Assembly: GCF_000165835.1 (NCBI RefSeq) | Contig: NC_014640.1 | Location: 744,001-808,000, forward strand | Length of the DNA stretch: 64,000 nucleotides | Source of the DNA: Achromobacter xylosoxidans A8 | GTDB taxonomy: Bacteria > Pseudomonadota > Gammaproteobacteria > Burkholderiales > Burkholderiaceae_B | Reading direction: 5' to 3' | Part shown: positions 16,882 through 24,993 of the stretch, piece by piece | How positions within the stretch are numbered: position 1 is the first letter of the stretch | How the letters are laid out: each line of letters begins with the position of its first letter | Made by a program: the position numbers and the translations under genes | Notes under the pieces: generated by a model | Seen by the model: only the letters and a program-made list of their open reading frames with translations | Database searches by the model: none | Told to the model about the DNA's origin: nothing

Positions 16882-18090
16882 TCACATACCCCCCACGAAC
16901 GGCAAGGAGATCAGCGAGGTCAGCACGATCACGTTGAGGATGTCGACCAGGAAGGCGCCGGTGACCGGTACGACGATGAACGCTTCCGGCGCCGGGCCAT
17001 GGCGCCGCGTCAGTGCCTGCATGTTGGCGATGGCAGTGGCCGTGGCGCCCAGCGCGAAGCCGCAGAACGCGGCCGACATGATGGCCGCCTCGTAGTCGCG
17101 CTTGAGCATGCGGAACACCACCCAGGCGGCGTACAGCGCGCAGACCAGGGTCTGCACCACCAGCATCATCGCCAGGGGACCGGCCAGGCGCGCCACGCTG
17201 GACAGGTCCAGCGTCATCATGGTCATGCCCAGGAACAGCGACAGGGAGATGGTGCCGATGATCTCGGTGGCGCGGTCGTCCAGCTTCAGGCCCAGCCGTT
17301 CGCCGCCGTTGCGGATCAGCACGCCCGTGGCCAGGCACCAAAGGAAGTTCGGCAGGCTGACCGGGGCGTCCTCGACCAGCGCGGCCAGGTAGCCGCCCAC
17401 CACCAGGCAGACCAGCGCGGCGGTCAGGGACACGATGTAGGAGCCCGCTGTGGAGGTAGGCGCGTTTTCCATGAGGTCCGGGGCCTCGTGGCCGTCGCCC
17501 GGCGCATGGTCGAGGCTGCCGGCCAGCTTGTGGCGCCGCATCAGCCATTCGGCCACCGGTCCGCCCACCACGCCGCCCAGCACCAGCCCCAGGGTGGCGG
17601 AGGTCATCGCCAGCGCCATGACGTCCTGGATGTTGTTGAAGTCGGCGAAGCGCGTGGCATAGGCCGCGCCCGTGCCGTGTCCGCCCACCAGCGTGATGGT
17701 GCCGCCCAGCAGGCCCATCAGCGGATGCATGTCCAGCAGCCAGGCCATGCCCAGCCCCACGGCGTTCTGCAGCACCAGGAAGGGGATCAGGGCCAGCAGG
17801 AAGGCGATCAGCCTGGGGCCGCCCTTGGCCAGCAGCTTGAGGTTGGCGGTCAGGCCGATGCTGCCGAAGAACAGCAGCAGCAAGGTCGGCTTGATGCTGG
17901 TTTCCAGCGAGACGGAAACGCCGCCCCAGGTGGACAGCAGGTAGGCCAGCACGGCGAACAGCAGACCGCCCACGATGGGGTCGGGAATGCTGTAGCGGGC
18001 GAGGACGCCGATCCTGGTGGTGAGCACGCGTCCGATGACCAGGACGAGGCAGCATGCCAGCAGCGATTGAACGGGCGTAAGCGAGATCAT
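16882..18090 (-). CDS. gltS: Sodium/glutamate symporter
   Basis: A 402-residue inner-membrane carrier of the ESS family, importing glutamate with sodium. About ten to eleven membrane segments in two inverted halves are seen. The GltS re-entrant loop motif 'GGTITLVGGHGTGAAYA' in the first half and the corresponding 'AAFCGFALGATATAIANMQA' in the second are conserved, as is 'SIPDPIVGGLLFA'. A hydrophilic insert 'HAPGDGHEAPDLMENAP' lies between halves. It is the first gene of a two-gene unit; the TAXI lipoprotein starts 2 bp after its stop. The 187-bp region before it is the only promoter space. Confidence 0.94.
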   Translation of the reverse strand: MISLTPVQSLLACCLVLVIGRVLTTRIGVLARYSIPDPIVGGLLFAVLAYLLSTWGGVSVSLETSIKPTLLLLFFGSIGLTANLKLLAKGGPRLIAFLLALIPFLVLQNAVGLGMAWLLDMHPLMGLLGGTITLVGGHGTGAAYATRFADFNNIQDVMALAMTSATLGLVLGGVVGGPVAEWLMRRHKLAGSLDHAPGDGHEAPDLMENAPTSTAGSYIVSLTAALVCLVVGGYLAALVEDAPVSLPNFLWCLATGVLIRNGGERLGLKLDDRATEIIGTISLSLFLGMTMMTLDLSSVARLAGPLAMMLVVQTLVCALYAAWVVFRMLKRDYEAAIMSAAFCGFALGATATAIANMQALTRRHGPAPEAFIVVPVTGAFLVDILNVIVLTSLISLPFVGGM

Positions 18091-18277
18091 AGGTACCTTT
18101 GCGCCCTGTCAGGGCACGGTGAACTTTCTGGCTGTTTGAACCCTGCCGCCTCACACGGACTGAGGCTTATGTTACGTCCGCCGCGATGGCGGTGTACATG
18201 GGGGCAGGGGAGCGGCGCGCGGCGCGGAGCCGGGCGGGCGGAGAGGCCGTGGCGGGAGGCCGCCGCGGCCGGGGCGG

Positions 18278-18796
18278 CTAGAGCGGAAACGCGCGCGACA
18301 TGTACTGCGCGCGCGGCCCATAGCCGGCCAGTTTTTCGGCCAGGTCGGCGCTGTCTGCGCTGACCGGCTGATAGCCGTGGCGCTGCCAATAGCCCACGGC
18401 GGACTCCAGGGACACCAGGCTTGCCCGGCGCAAACCGCCTTCGTGTGCGCTGGCCGCGGCGGCGCGCAGCAGCGCCTGGCCGACGCCCAGTCCTTGCGCC
18501 GAAGGCGCCACGGCGCAGTCGTGCAGGAACCAATGGTCGGCACCGGCCGGCAACGCAGCCAGCGTGACGTCCAGGGCAGGGGGCAGTCCCGCGTCCCAGG
18601 GATAGGAGATCAGATAGCCCAGCAACCCGTCCAGATTGGCGGAAGCTTGCGCGACCCAGCAGTGCGTGGGGGCGAGCGTCAGGCGGTTCTGGAAGAAACC
18701 GGCGCTTTCCAGCAGGAAACCGGGGTAGGCCAGGGTCTGGAGGGCCAGGATGGCGTCCACGTCGCTGGCCCGCATGGGCCGGACTCGATATTGCAT
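18278..18796 (-). CDS. GNAT-family N-acetyltransferase
   Basis: A 172-residue acetyl-CoA-dependent acetyltransferase. The acetyl-CoA pyrophosphate loop appears as 'VAPSAQGLGVGQALLRAA', preceded by the strand 'WFLHDCAV' and followed by 'SLVSLESAVGYWQRHGYQPV', the usual GNAT motif B region. The ATG at 18796 gives the standard 'YRVRPMRASDVDAILAL' opening; an alternative lies 6 codons upstream. Substrate is unknown. It is divergent from the lipid A modification genes with 236 bp between. Confidence 0.88.
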   Translation of the reverse strand: MQYRVRPMRASDVDAILALQTLAYPGFLLESAGFFQNRLTLAPTHCWVAQASANLDGLLGYLISYPWDAGLPPALDVTLAALPAGADHWFLHDCAVAPSAQGLGVGQALLRAAAASAHEGGLRRASLVSLESAVGYWQRHGYQPVSADSADLAEKLAGYGPRAQYMSRAFPL

Positions 18797-19032
18797 GACA
18801 ACCTGCGAAAACAAGAACTCGGGCGCATTTTACCGATGCGCGCGCGGTCCCCGGCTTTACAGGCCTTCACAAATTGGGGACACAGGTTCACCGGACTTTA
18901 TTGTTTTCAGGGATCGGGCTCCTAGAATTTGCCCTGGATTACCGGCTGATCGGGCTGCGGCGCATTTTATGAAAATTCAACGACCCGCTGCGCATACTGC
19001 TCGCCATAGTCCTGCAATCCGAGTCTAGAGCC

Positions 19033-20085
19033 ATGCACATCCAGTTCCGGTCCGAACCCATCGTCCCGCAAGTCTTGACCAAATCGTTTCCCCTGGAATC
19101 GGTGTGGCCGGCGGCCGAGGCCAGCGTACCGTACGACACCTGCGTGACCTGCGTCATTCCCTGCCTGAATGAATGCGAGAACCTGCGGGTGCTGCTGCCG
19201 TTGCTGCGCAACCGTCTGGAGGCGCTGTGCACCAGCTGGGAAATCATCGTGGCCGACGACGGCAGTACCGACGGCACGGAAGCGCTGATGGCCGAATGGA
19301 CCGAGCACGATGGCTTCCGCTACGTGCAGCTGTCGCGCAACTTCGGCAAGGAAGCCGCGATCAGCGCCGGCCTGGAAGCGGCCACCGGCAATGCAGTGAT
19401 CTGCCTGGACGCCGATCTGCAGCACCCCCCCGCACTGATCGAGCAGATGCTGGCGCGCTGGGCGGCTGGCGCCGAGATGGTCTACGCCGTGCGCGAGACC
19501 CGCGCCGATGAATCCTGGGCCAAGCGCGCTGGCGCGCGCTGGTTCTACAAATTGCTCAGTGGCGCGCGCGGCGTGGACGTGCCGGCGCACGCCGGCGATT
19601 TCCGCCTGATGGACCGCAGCGTGGTGAACGCCTTGATTGCCTTGCCCGAACGCACCCGTTTCATGAAGGGCCTGTACGCCTGGGTCGGCTTCAAGGGCGA
19701 GGCCCTGACCTATACCCCCGACGAGCGCATGCATGGCGACAGCCGTTTTGGCAGCATGCGCCTCTTCCGGCTGGCGCTGGACGGCCTGACCGCCTTCACC
19801 ACCTGGCCGTTGCGCCTGGTCAGTCTGGTCGGCGTGGCTTTCGCCATGCTGGCGCTGGCCTATGCGGCTTACTTGGTTGGCGAATACCTGTTCTTCGGCA
19901 ACGAGGTCTCGGGCTGGACGACGATCGTGACGGCGGTGCTGTTCTTTGCCGGCGTGAATCTGATTTCGCTGGGCGTGGTGGGCGAATACGTGTCCCGGAT
20001 CTTCGACGAAGTGAAGGGCCGGCCTCTGTTTGTCGTGCGCCGCCGCCAGGGCCGGGCTTCCCGGCCGGGCCAGGGTTTGAGCTGA
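19033..20085 (+). CDS. lgmA: Polyprenyl-phosphate glycosyltransferase (LgmA/ArnC-like)
   Basis: A 350-residue GT2 enzyme predicted to transfer a sugar (by homology N-acetylglucosamine) onto undecaprenyl phosphate on the cytoplasmic side. The GT-A core has 'EIIVADDGSTDGTEAL' and the DXD-bearing 'ICLDADLQHPPALIEQML'; 'GDFRLMDRSVV' and 'RTRFMKGLYAWVGF' are typical of the DPM1/GtrB/ArnC group. Two C-terminal membrane segments (about 235-257 and 268-292) end in the usual 'VVGEYVSRIFDEVKGRP'. The ArnT-like gene follows 1 bp later. In Bordetella the equivalent LgmA begins the pathway that decorates lipid A phosphates with glucosamine. The symbol rests on this gene context. Confidence 0.88.
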   Translation: MHIQFRSEPIVPQVLTKSFPLESVWPAAEASVPYDTCVTCVIPCLNECENLRVLLPLLRNRLEALCTSWEIIVADDGSTDGTEALMAEWTEHDGFRYVQLSRNFGKEAAISAGLEAATGNAVICLDADLQHPPALIEQMLARWAAGAEMVYAVRETRADESWAKRAGARWFYKLLSGARGVDVPAHAGDFRLMDRSVVNALIALPERTRFMKGLYAWVGFKGEALTYTPDERMHGDSRFGSMRLFRLALDGLTAFTTWPLRLVSLVGVAFAMLALAYAAYLVGEYLFFGNEVSGWTTIVTAVLFFAGVNLISLGVVGEYVSRIFDEVKGRPLFVVRRRQGRASRPGQGLS

Positions 20086-20086
20086 C

Positions 20087-21664
20087 ATGTCCGCCACCAC
20101 TTTCTGGCGGCGTTCCGATTGGACCCCGCCGGCGGGACGCTTCCTGCTCGCGATAGGCGCGTGGCTTGCCTTCCTGGCCTGGCTCAGGCCGCTGACCCTG
20201 CCGGACGAAGGGCGCTATGCCGGCGTGGCCTGGGACATGCTGCGCAGCGGCTCGCATGCGGTGCCCTTGTTGGACGGCATGCCGTACTTCCACAAGCCGC
20301 CGCTCTATTACTGGCTGACCGAGCTGTCCTTCTCGATCTTCGGCGTGCATCCCTGGGCGGCGCGAGTTCCTTCCTGGCTGGCCGCGTGGGGCGCCCTGGC
20401 GGCTCTGTACTGCTTCGTGCGGCGCTACCGCGATAGCGCGGCGGCCGCGCTGACCGTGCTGGTCCTCGCCACCATGCCGTTTTTCTATGGGGGCGCGCAG
20501 TTCGCGAATCTGGACATGCTGGTGGCCGGCCTGATCACGCTATGCGTGCTGGCCGCGGCGGACGCGGTGCTGCGCGTCGAGCAAGGCCAAGCGTGGCGCA
20601 CGATGTCGGTGGCGGCCGCGGTGCTGGCGGCGTTGGCGGTACTGGCCAAGGGCCTGATCGGCTTGGCGTTGCCGGGCGCCATCCTGCTGATCTGGCTGCT
20701 GTGGGAGCGGCGCTGGCGCGGCCTGGCCGCGCTGTTCTGGCCGCCCGCGCTGTTGGCCTTCATCGCCATGGCGGCGCCGTGGTTCGTGCTGATGCAGCTG
20801 CGCTATCCCGGTTTTTACGACTATTTTTTCGTCTATCAGCATTTCCAGCGCTTCGCGGCCAGCGGCTTCAACAATGCGCAGCCGTTCTGGTTTTACTTGC
20901 CGGTGATCGTCGGGCTCAGCCTGCCCTGGTCGCTTTGGGGTGGCGGCATTCTGCGCAAGGCGTTCTGGGAAGGCCCCACGCGCAGCCTGCGGCGTCTGGC
21001 CTTGGCGTGGTTTGCAGTTGTGGTGGTGTTTTTTTCGCTGCCGAACTCCAAGCTTGTGGGCTATGTCCTGCCGGCGCTGGCGCCGCTGGCCTTTCTGCTG
21101 GCGGAAGTGATTCAGGGCGCCAGGCGCGCCGATGCTGAAGGCACCACGCGCCTGGTGCGTCTGAGCGCGGCCGTGGCGGCTGGCATCTGCGTCATCGCGG
21201 TGGGCATTGCGGCCAACAATGCGCGCGGCAGCGCCGCTCCCCTGGCCAAGGTGGTGCGCCAACAGGCGCAGCCGGAAGACACCTTCGTGTCGCTGCACAC
21301 CTATCCTTTCGATCTGGCGCTGTACGCCAGAGCCGCGCGGCCCGCGTGGGTGGTGGACGACTGGCGCAACCCCGAGGTGCCGGTGCGGGACAACTGGCGC
21401 AAGGAGCTGTACGACGCCGCCCAGTTCGATCCCGAGACGGGCGCGGAGGTGCTGCTAAGCCCCACCGAGTTCACTGCGCGTCTGTGCCAGGCGGCGGAAG
21501 GCGCGCGTTTCTGGGTATGGGGTACCGCGGCGGACAACCCGGTCTATCCGCCGCTGCAGGGGCTGGCGCCCGTGGCCAGCAGCGTGAAGTACGTGATGTG
21601 GCGCGTCGACGTGGACGCGGCCTTCAGGCAGCGGGTTTGTGGCGGAATGCCCAGAACCGGCTGA
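20087..21664 (+). CDS. lgmB: ArnT-like lipid A glycosyltransferase (LgmB-like)
   Basis: A 525-residue GT-C (GT39/ArnT) membrane enzyme that moves a sugar from undecaprenyl phosphate to lipid A phosphate at the periplasmic face. About ten to twelve membrane segments are followed by a soluble C-terminal part from about residue 395. The first periplasmic loop has the catalytic acidic motif 'PDEGRYAGVAWDML' and the substrate-lining 'MPYFHKPPLYYWLTELSFSI'. It starts one base after the preceding stop, so the two are translationally linked. In Bordetella this enzyme adds glucosamine and protects against cationic peptides. Its 3' end overlaps the convergent GtrA-like gene by 41 bp. Confidence 0.9.
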   Translation: MSATTFWRRSDWTPPAGRFLLAIGAWLAFLAWLRPLTLPDEGRYAGVAWDMLRSGSHAVPLLDGMPYFHKPPLYYWLTELSFSIFGVHPWAARVPSWLAAWGALAALYCFVRRYRDSAAAALTVLVLATMPFFYGGAQFANLDMLVAGLITLCVLAAADAVLRVEQGQAWRTMSVAAAVLAALAVLAKGLIGLALPGAILLIWLLWERRWRGLAALFWPPALLAFIAMAAPWFVLMQLRYPGFYDYFFVYQHFQRFAASGFNNAQPFWFYLPVIVGLSLPWSLWGGGILRKAFWEGPTRSLRRLALAWFAVVVVFFSLPNSKLVGYVLPALAPLAFLLAEVIQGARRADAEGTTRLVRLSAAVAAGICVIAVGIAANNARGSAAPLAKVVRQQAQPEDTFVSLHTYPFDLALYARAARPAWVVDDWRNPEVPVRDNWRKELYDAAQFDPETGAEVLLSPTEFTARLCQAAEGARFWVWGTAADNPVYPPLQGLAPVASSVKYVMWRVDVDAAFRQRVCGGMPRTG

Positions 21665-22019
21665 CGATGAAGGTCGCCACGGCGAGCCCGAGCAGGATCA
21701 GCGCGAGCAGGATGTCGTAGCGGATGGCGGTGTTGTGCAGCAGCCAGGCGTAAGCGGCTTCGTTGATGAGGAAGCCTATGGCTGACACAAAGAAGAAACG
21801 GCGCGCTGCTACCGTCCAGGGAGTTTTGGAATGTCGGAACGTCAGCCGGTAGTGGCCGGTGAAGGAAACCGCGAAGGCGATCAGCCACCCCACCAGGTTG
21901 GCGGCCAGGGGCGGCATGCGCAAGAGTTCGACGCAACCCACGGCGACAGCCCAATGGGTGGCTGCGGCGGCGCATCCGACAGCAATGAAGGTGCTTACTT
22001 GTTGCAGCAGGGCGCGCAT
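21624..22019 (-). CDS. GtrA-family membrane protein (putative polyprenyl-P-sugar flippase)
   Basis: A 131-residue protein with four membrane segments: about 6-28, 36-58, 74-95 and 100-120. It has the GtrA-family features 'LAANLVGWLIAFAVSFTGHYRLTF' region in the second helix and 'FIVSRFWAFRHK' at the end. GtrA proteins flip undecaprenyl-phosphate-linked sugars, so it should move the substrate made by the LgmA-like enzyme to the periplasm, the role assigned to LgmD in Bordetella. It lies on the opposite strand to its partners, overlapping the end of the lgmB-like gene and diverging from the deacetylase gene. Confidence 0.85.
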   Translation of the reverse strand: MRALLQQVSTFIAVGCAAAATHWAVAVGCVELLRMPPLAANLVGWLIAFAVSFTGHYRLTFRHSKTPWTVAARRFFFVSAIGFLINEAAYAWLLHNTAIRYDILLALILLGLAVATFIVSRFWAFRHKPAA

Positions 22020-22055
22020 GAAGGCTGTGATGAAAGGGAAGTCAAAGGTATAGCG

Positions 22056-22871
22056 ATGAGCAAACGTATCGTGGTCTGCGGTGACGATTTTGGCATGAAT
22101 GCCGACATCGATGAAGGCATGATTGCGCTGGCCGGCATGGGCCGCCTGAGCGCGGTCAGCTGCCTCGCGCTGGGCCCTTCGTTCGCGGCGAACGCAGGGC
22201 GGCTGGCGCAGATGAACGTGGATATCGGCCTGCACGTGAACTTCACCGAAGCGCTTGAACCCGGCGCTGAACCCATGCCCACGCTGAGCCGGCTGATCCT
22301 CAACGCCTACACGGGCAGGCTGGACGGCGCCTGGGTCGAGGCGCTACTGGAACGCCAGTTCGATGCCTTCGAGGCCGCGTTCGGTCGCGCGCCGGATTAT
22401 GTCGATGGCCATCAGCACGTGCATCAGCTGCCCGGCATCCGCGAACGCCTGCTGCAGCTGCTCAAGCGGCGTTACGGAGCGCACATGCCGTGGCTGCGCC
22501 AGACGGCGCCAGGCATGCAGTTCGGCATACCCTTGAAGGAAGCCATCAAGGCGCGCGTCATCGGCGCGCTGGGCTCCGCGGCGCTGGCGCGCCAGGCGCG
22601 CCAGGACGGCATGCGCACCAATCGCCGGCTGCTGGGTGTTTACGGTTTCGAAGGCGGCAAGCGCCGCTACGCGGATCTGCTGCAGAACTGGCTGTTCAAC
22701 GCGCGCGACTGCGACCTGCTCATGTGCCATCCGGCGATGGGCAGCCAGGACGGCTGCGCCATGTCGCGCCAGCGCCGCGCGGAATTCGACGTGCTGGCCA
22801 GCCCCAAGCTGGGCGACTGGCTCAACGCCAACGGCGTGCACATTTCGCGCTTGCCCGCCACGGCGCGCTGA
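22056..22871 (+). CDS. ChbG/HpnK-family (YdjC) carbohydrate deacetylase
   Basis: A 271-residue metal-dependent deacetylase of the YdjC superfamily. Metal and catalytic motifs are visible: 'VVCGDDFGMNADID', 'DIGLHVNFTEA', 'YVDGHQHVHQLPGIRERL' and 'DCDLLMCHPAMG'. These enzymes deacetylate N-acetylglucosamine-type sugars or hopanoid intermediates. Beside ArnC-, ArnT- and GtrA-like genes the likely substrate is undecaprenyl-phosphate-GlcNAc, converted to the glucosamine form, the function assigned to LgmC in Bordetella. The ATG at 22056 has AAAGG upstream and begins the conserved fold; the longer frame reads antisense through the GtrA-like gene. Confidence 0.88.
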   Translation: MSKRIVVCGDDFGMNADIDEGMIALAGMGRLSAVSCLALGPSFAANAGRLAQMNVDIGLHVNFTEALEPGAEPMPTLSRLILNAYTGRLDGAWVEALLERQFDAFEAAFGRAPDYVDGHQHVHQLPGIRERLLQLLKRRYGAHMPWLRQTAPGMQFGIPLKEAIKARVIGALGSAALARQARQDGMRTNRRLLGVYGFEGGKRRYADLLQNWLFNARDCDLLMCHPAMGSQDGCAMSRQRRAEFDVLASPKLGDWLNANGVHISRLPATAR

Positions 22872-22899
22872 CCGGCTCCAGATCCTGTTGCGTGCGGCG

Positions 22900-23763
22900 C
22901 TAGCCGCCCGTCAGGCTCTGCAGCAGCCAGGCGCCCGCCGGCCCCAGCGCGCGGCGGCGCGACCAGACCGCATCGACGCGGATATGGCGCGGCCAGCCCG
23001 GCGCTTTCAACTCCACCAGCTGGTCCTGGCCGAAGCGCTGGATCATCCAGCGCGGCAGCTCGGTCCAGCCGAATCCGCGGCTGGCCATTTCCAGCAGCAT
23101 CAGATAGCCGGGCGCAGACCAGGTGGCATAGGCTGGCTCGGCTTCCTTGTCGCCCAGTTCATACGTGCTCAGGCGCAGCGCGCGCTCGGATTTCAGCTGG
23201 TCTTCGGTGACTCGGGGCAGCTTGGCCAGCGCGTGGCCGCGGCCCACGCACAGAACGATCTCCGACAGCTCCGCCAGCGTGGCGTGCGCCACGTCGGGCG
23301 GATAGCTGTCCTGCGCGGCCATCAGTCCCAGGTGAGCGCGTCCCTGCTGCACCAGCGCCACCACGTCCTCGTATTCCGCGATCAGGCATTCGAAACGCAG
23401 CGCCGGATAGCGCTGATCGATCTGGCTGAGCATGGTATCGAAGGTCTCGGATTGGAAGGTGTCGGACAGTACCACCGTCAGCCGGGGCTCCAGGCCCTCA
23501 GCCAGTTGGCTGGCGCTGCGGTTCAGCCTGTCGTTCGCCGCCAGCACCTGCAGGGCCTGCCCCAGCAGCACCTGGCCAGCCTCGGTTAGCGTCGGCTGCC
23601 GCTGGCTGCGGTCGAACAGCGTGACGTTCAGGTCCACCTCCAGGTTGGCGACGGTCTCGCTGACGGTGGACTGGCTTTTGCCAAGCTTGCGGGCGGCGGC
23701 GGAAAACGTGCCTTCGGAGGCAACCTGGGCGAACGCTGCCAGGGATTCCAGGGAGTGGCGCAT
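22900..23763 (-). CDS. LysR-family regulator divergent from PACE exporter gene (AceR-like position)
   Basis: A 287-residue LysR protein. The helix-turn-helix is 'FSAAARKLGKSQSTVSETV' in the first 60 residues; the effector domain follows. It is divergent from a PACE-family exporter gene with 122 bp between, the arrangement of aceR-aceI in Acinetobacter, where the LysR protein activates the exporter in response to chlorhexidine. The symmetric elements in the gap suit such control. Ligand specificity here is inferred by analogy. Confidence 0.9.
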   Translation of the reverse strand: MRHSLESLAAFAQVASEGTFSAAARKLGKSQSTVSETVANLEVDLNVTLFDRSQRQPTLTEAGQVLLGQALQVLAANDRLNRSASQLAEGLEPRLTVVLSDTFQSETFDTMLSQIDQRYPALRFECLIAEYEDVVALVQQGRAHLGLMAAQDSYPPDVAHATLAELSEIVLCVGRGHALAKLPRVTEDQLKSERALRLSTYELGDKEAEPAYATWSAPGYLMLLEMASRGFGWTELPRWMIQRFGQDQLVELKAPGWPRHIRVDAVWSRRRALGPAGAWLLQSLTGG

Positions 23764-23795
23764 GCGGGCAGGCTCCGGGGTAGGGCTTATGGGTT

Positions 23796-23828
23796 ATCGG
23801 TTTTTCCGATGAAAACCATCTTTATGGT
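23796..23828. promoter_or_regulatory. Two short inverted repeats between lysR and the PACE gene
   Basis: ATCGG-TTTTT-CCGAT (23796-23810) is followed by ACCAT-CTTT-ATGGT (23815-23828) in an AT-rich part of the divergent gap. They are candidate regulator or promoter elements; which factor binds is not shown. Confidence 0.4.
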
Positions 23829-23885
23829 AACGGAAATATCGTCGAAAATTCCTGCCACTGAGTATCAACCGACCGCAGGTGGGTC

Positions 23886-24368
23886 ATGACGCAAGCCAAG
23901 AAATCCCTCAAAGAACGTTTCCTCCACGCCTTTCTGTTCGAAATCATCGCCATCGGCCTGTGCGCCCCGGCGGCCGCCTGGGCCATGGGCAAGTCCCTGT
24001 TTGAAATGGGCGTGTTGACCGCGGTGATCGCCTGGATCGCGCTGGTCTGGAACATGATCTACAACGCGGGCTTCGACCGCATCGAGAACAGCATGGGCTG
24101 GACCCGCACGCTGCGGTTGCGCGTGGTGCACGCCTTCGGTTTCGAATTGGGCCTGATCCTGATCGTGATTCCGCTGGCGGCCTGGTGGCTCAATATCAGC
24201 CTGTGGCAGGCCTTCGTGCTGGATATCGCGCTGGTGCTGTTCTATCTGCCCTACGCCTTCCTCTACAACCTGGCGTATGACCGTTCGCGGCCGCGGGTCT
24301 TGCAGTGGCTGGCCCGCCGCAATGGGCAGGCCGCGCCGGCCGTCACGCGTCAATCACCTTGCGCGTGA
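23886..24368 (+). CDS. PACE-family biocide/multidrug efflux transporter (AceI-like)
   Basis: A 160-residue inner-membrane transporter of the proteobacterial antimicrobial compound efflux family, energised by the proton gradient; AceI exports chlorhexidine and short-chain diamines. Four membrane helices form two tandem BTP repeats. Family signatures are seen in both repeats: 'RFLHAFLFE' and 'RVVHAFGFE', each with the key Glu, and 'WNMIYNAGFDRIE' and 'YNLAYDRSRPR'. The final residues overlap the convergent GntR gene by 26 bp. The divergent LysR gene is the presumed regulator. Confidence 0.92.
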   Translation: MTQAKKSLKERFLHAFLFEIIAIGLCAPAAAWAMGKSLFEMGVLTAVIAWIALVWNMIYNAGFDRIENSMGWTRTLRLRVVHAFGFELGLILIVIPLAAWWLNISLWQAFVLDIALVLFYLPYAFLYNLAYDRSRPRVLQWLARRNGQAAPAVTRQSPCA

Positions 24369-24993
24369 ACATCTCCAGGTAGTCCATCAGCGAGTCCGCG
24401 CCCTTGATGGCCGCGGACTCGTTGCCGGTGGCGATGCCTTCGGCCATCAGCATGTGGCGGCGCGCGCCTTCGGCAATGTCGCCCTCGTGTTGGTAGGCGT
24501 ACCAGAAGCGCCGGCACTGGATGATCAGCGGCGCCACCGCGTTTACGGCCGAGGCGTTGCGGCAGGCCTGGTGGCAGACGTGGTCCAGCAGCTGGTCGGC
24601 ATGCATGTAGTCGTCGAGATTGCCGCCTTCCGCCGCGCGTATCATCTGCGCCGCGCAATCCACGATCTGGCTGCGCTGAGCCGGCGTGGCGCGGCGCGCG
24701 GCATTGGCGGCGATCAGCTGCTCCAGCGCCCGGCGGGTCTGGATCAGGTCCATGTGGTCGGCCAGCTGGATCATGGACACGCGCAGGCCGCGCCGCGGCT
24801 CCTGGCGTATCAGCCCGGCGGCGACCATGCGCAGCAGCGCCTCGCGCAGCGGCGTGCGCCCCAGGCCGGTCTTTTCGACCAGATCCGCCTCGACGACCGC
24901 GCTGCCCGGTTGCAATTGCAGCGTGGCGATCATGCTTTCGATCTGATCGTAGGCGACATCGGCGGCGCGCCGTTTGGATTCTGCTGCTACCAT
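24343..24993 (-). CDS. GntR-family regulator, FadR/FCD type
   Basis: A 216-residue regulator at the end of the ABC importer operon. The N-terminal winged helix has 'VEADLVEKTGLGRTPLREAL' and 'RMVAAGLIRQEPRRGLRV'. The C-terminal FCD domain has metal-binding-type acidic and His positions in 'DDYMHADQLLDHVCHQAC' and 'ARRHMLMAEGIATGN'. The ATG at 24993 overlaps the livM stop as TGATG, so translation is coupled; a TTG one codon earlier is less likely. FCD regulators sense small organic acids, so it is probably the pathway repressor acting at the palindrome upstream of the operon. Confidence 0.9.
   Translation of the reverse strand: MVAAESKRRAADVAYDQIESMIATLQLQPGSAVVEADLVEKTGLGRTPLREALLRMVAAGLIRQEPRRGLRVSMIQLADHMDLIQTRRALEQLIAANAARRATPAQRSQIVDCAAQMIRAAEGGNLDDYMHADQLLDHVCHQACRNASAVNAVAPLIIQCRRFWYAYQHEGDIAEGARRHMLMAEGIATGNESAAIKGADSLMDYLEMFTRKVIDA

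Noticed and set aside
15380..18154. A 924-codon open frame apparently fusing a long Arg/Gly-rich region to the TAXI protein
   Set aside because: The first 425 codons read gltS out of frame. gltS in its own frame is a clear transporter and the TAXI protein has its own signal peptide at 16879.
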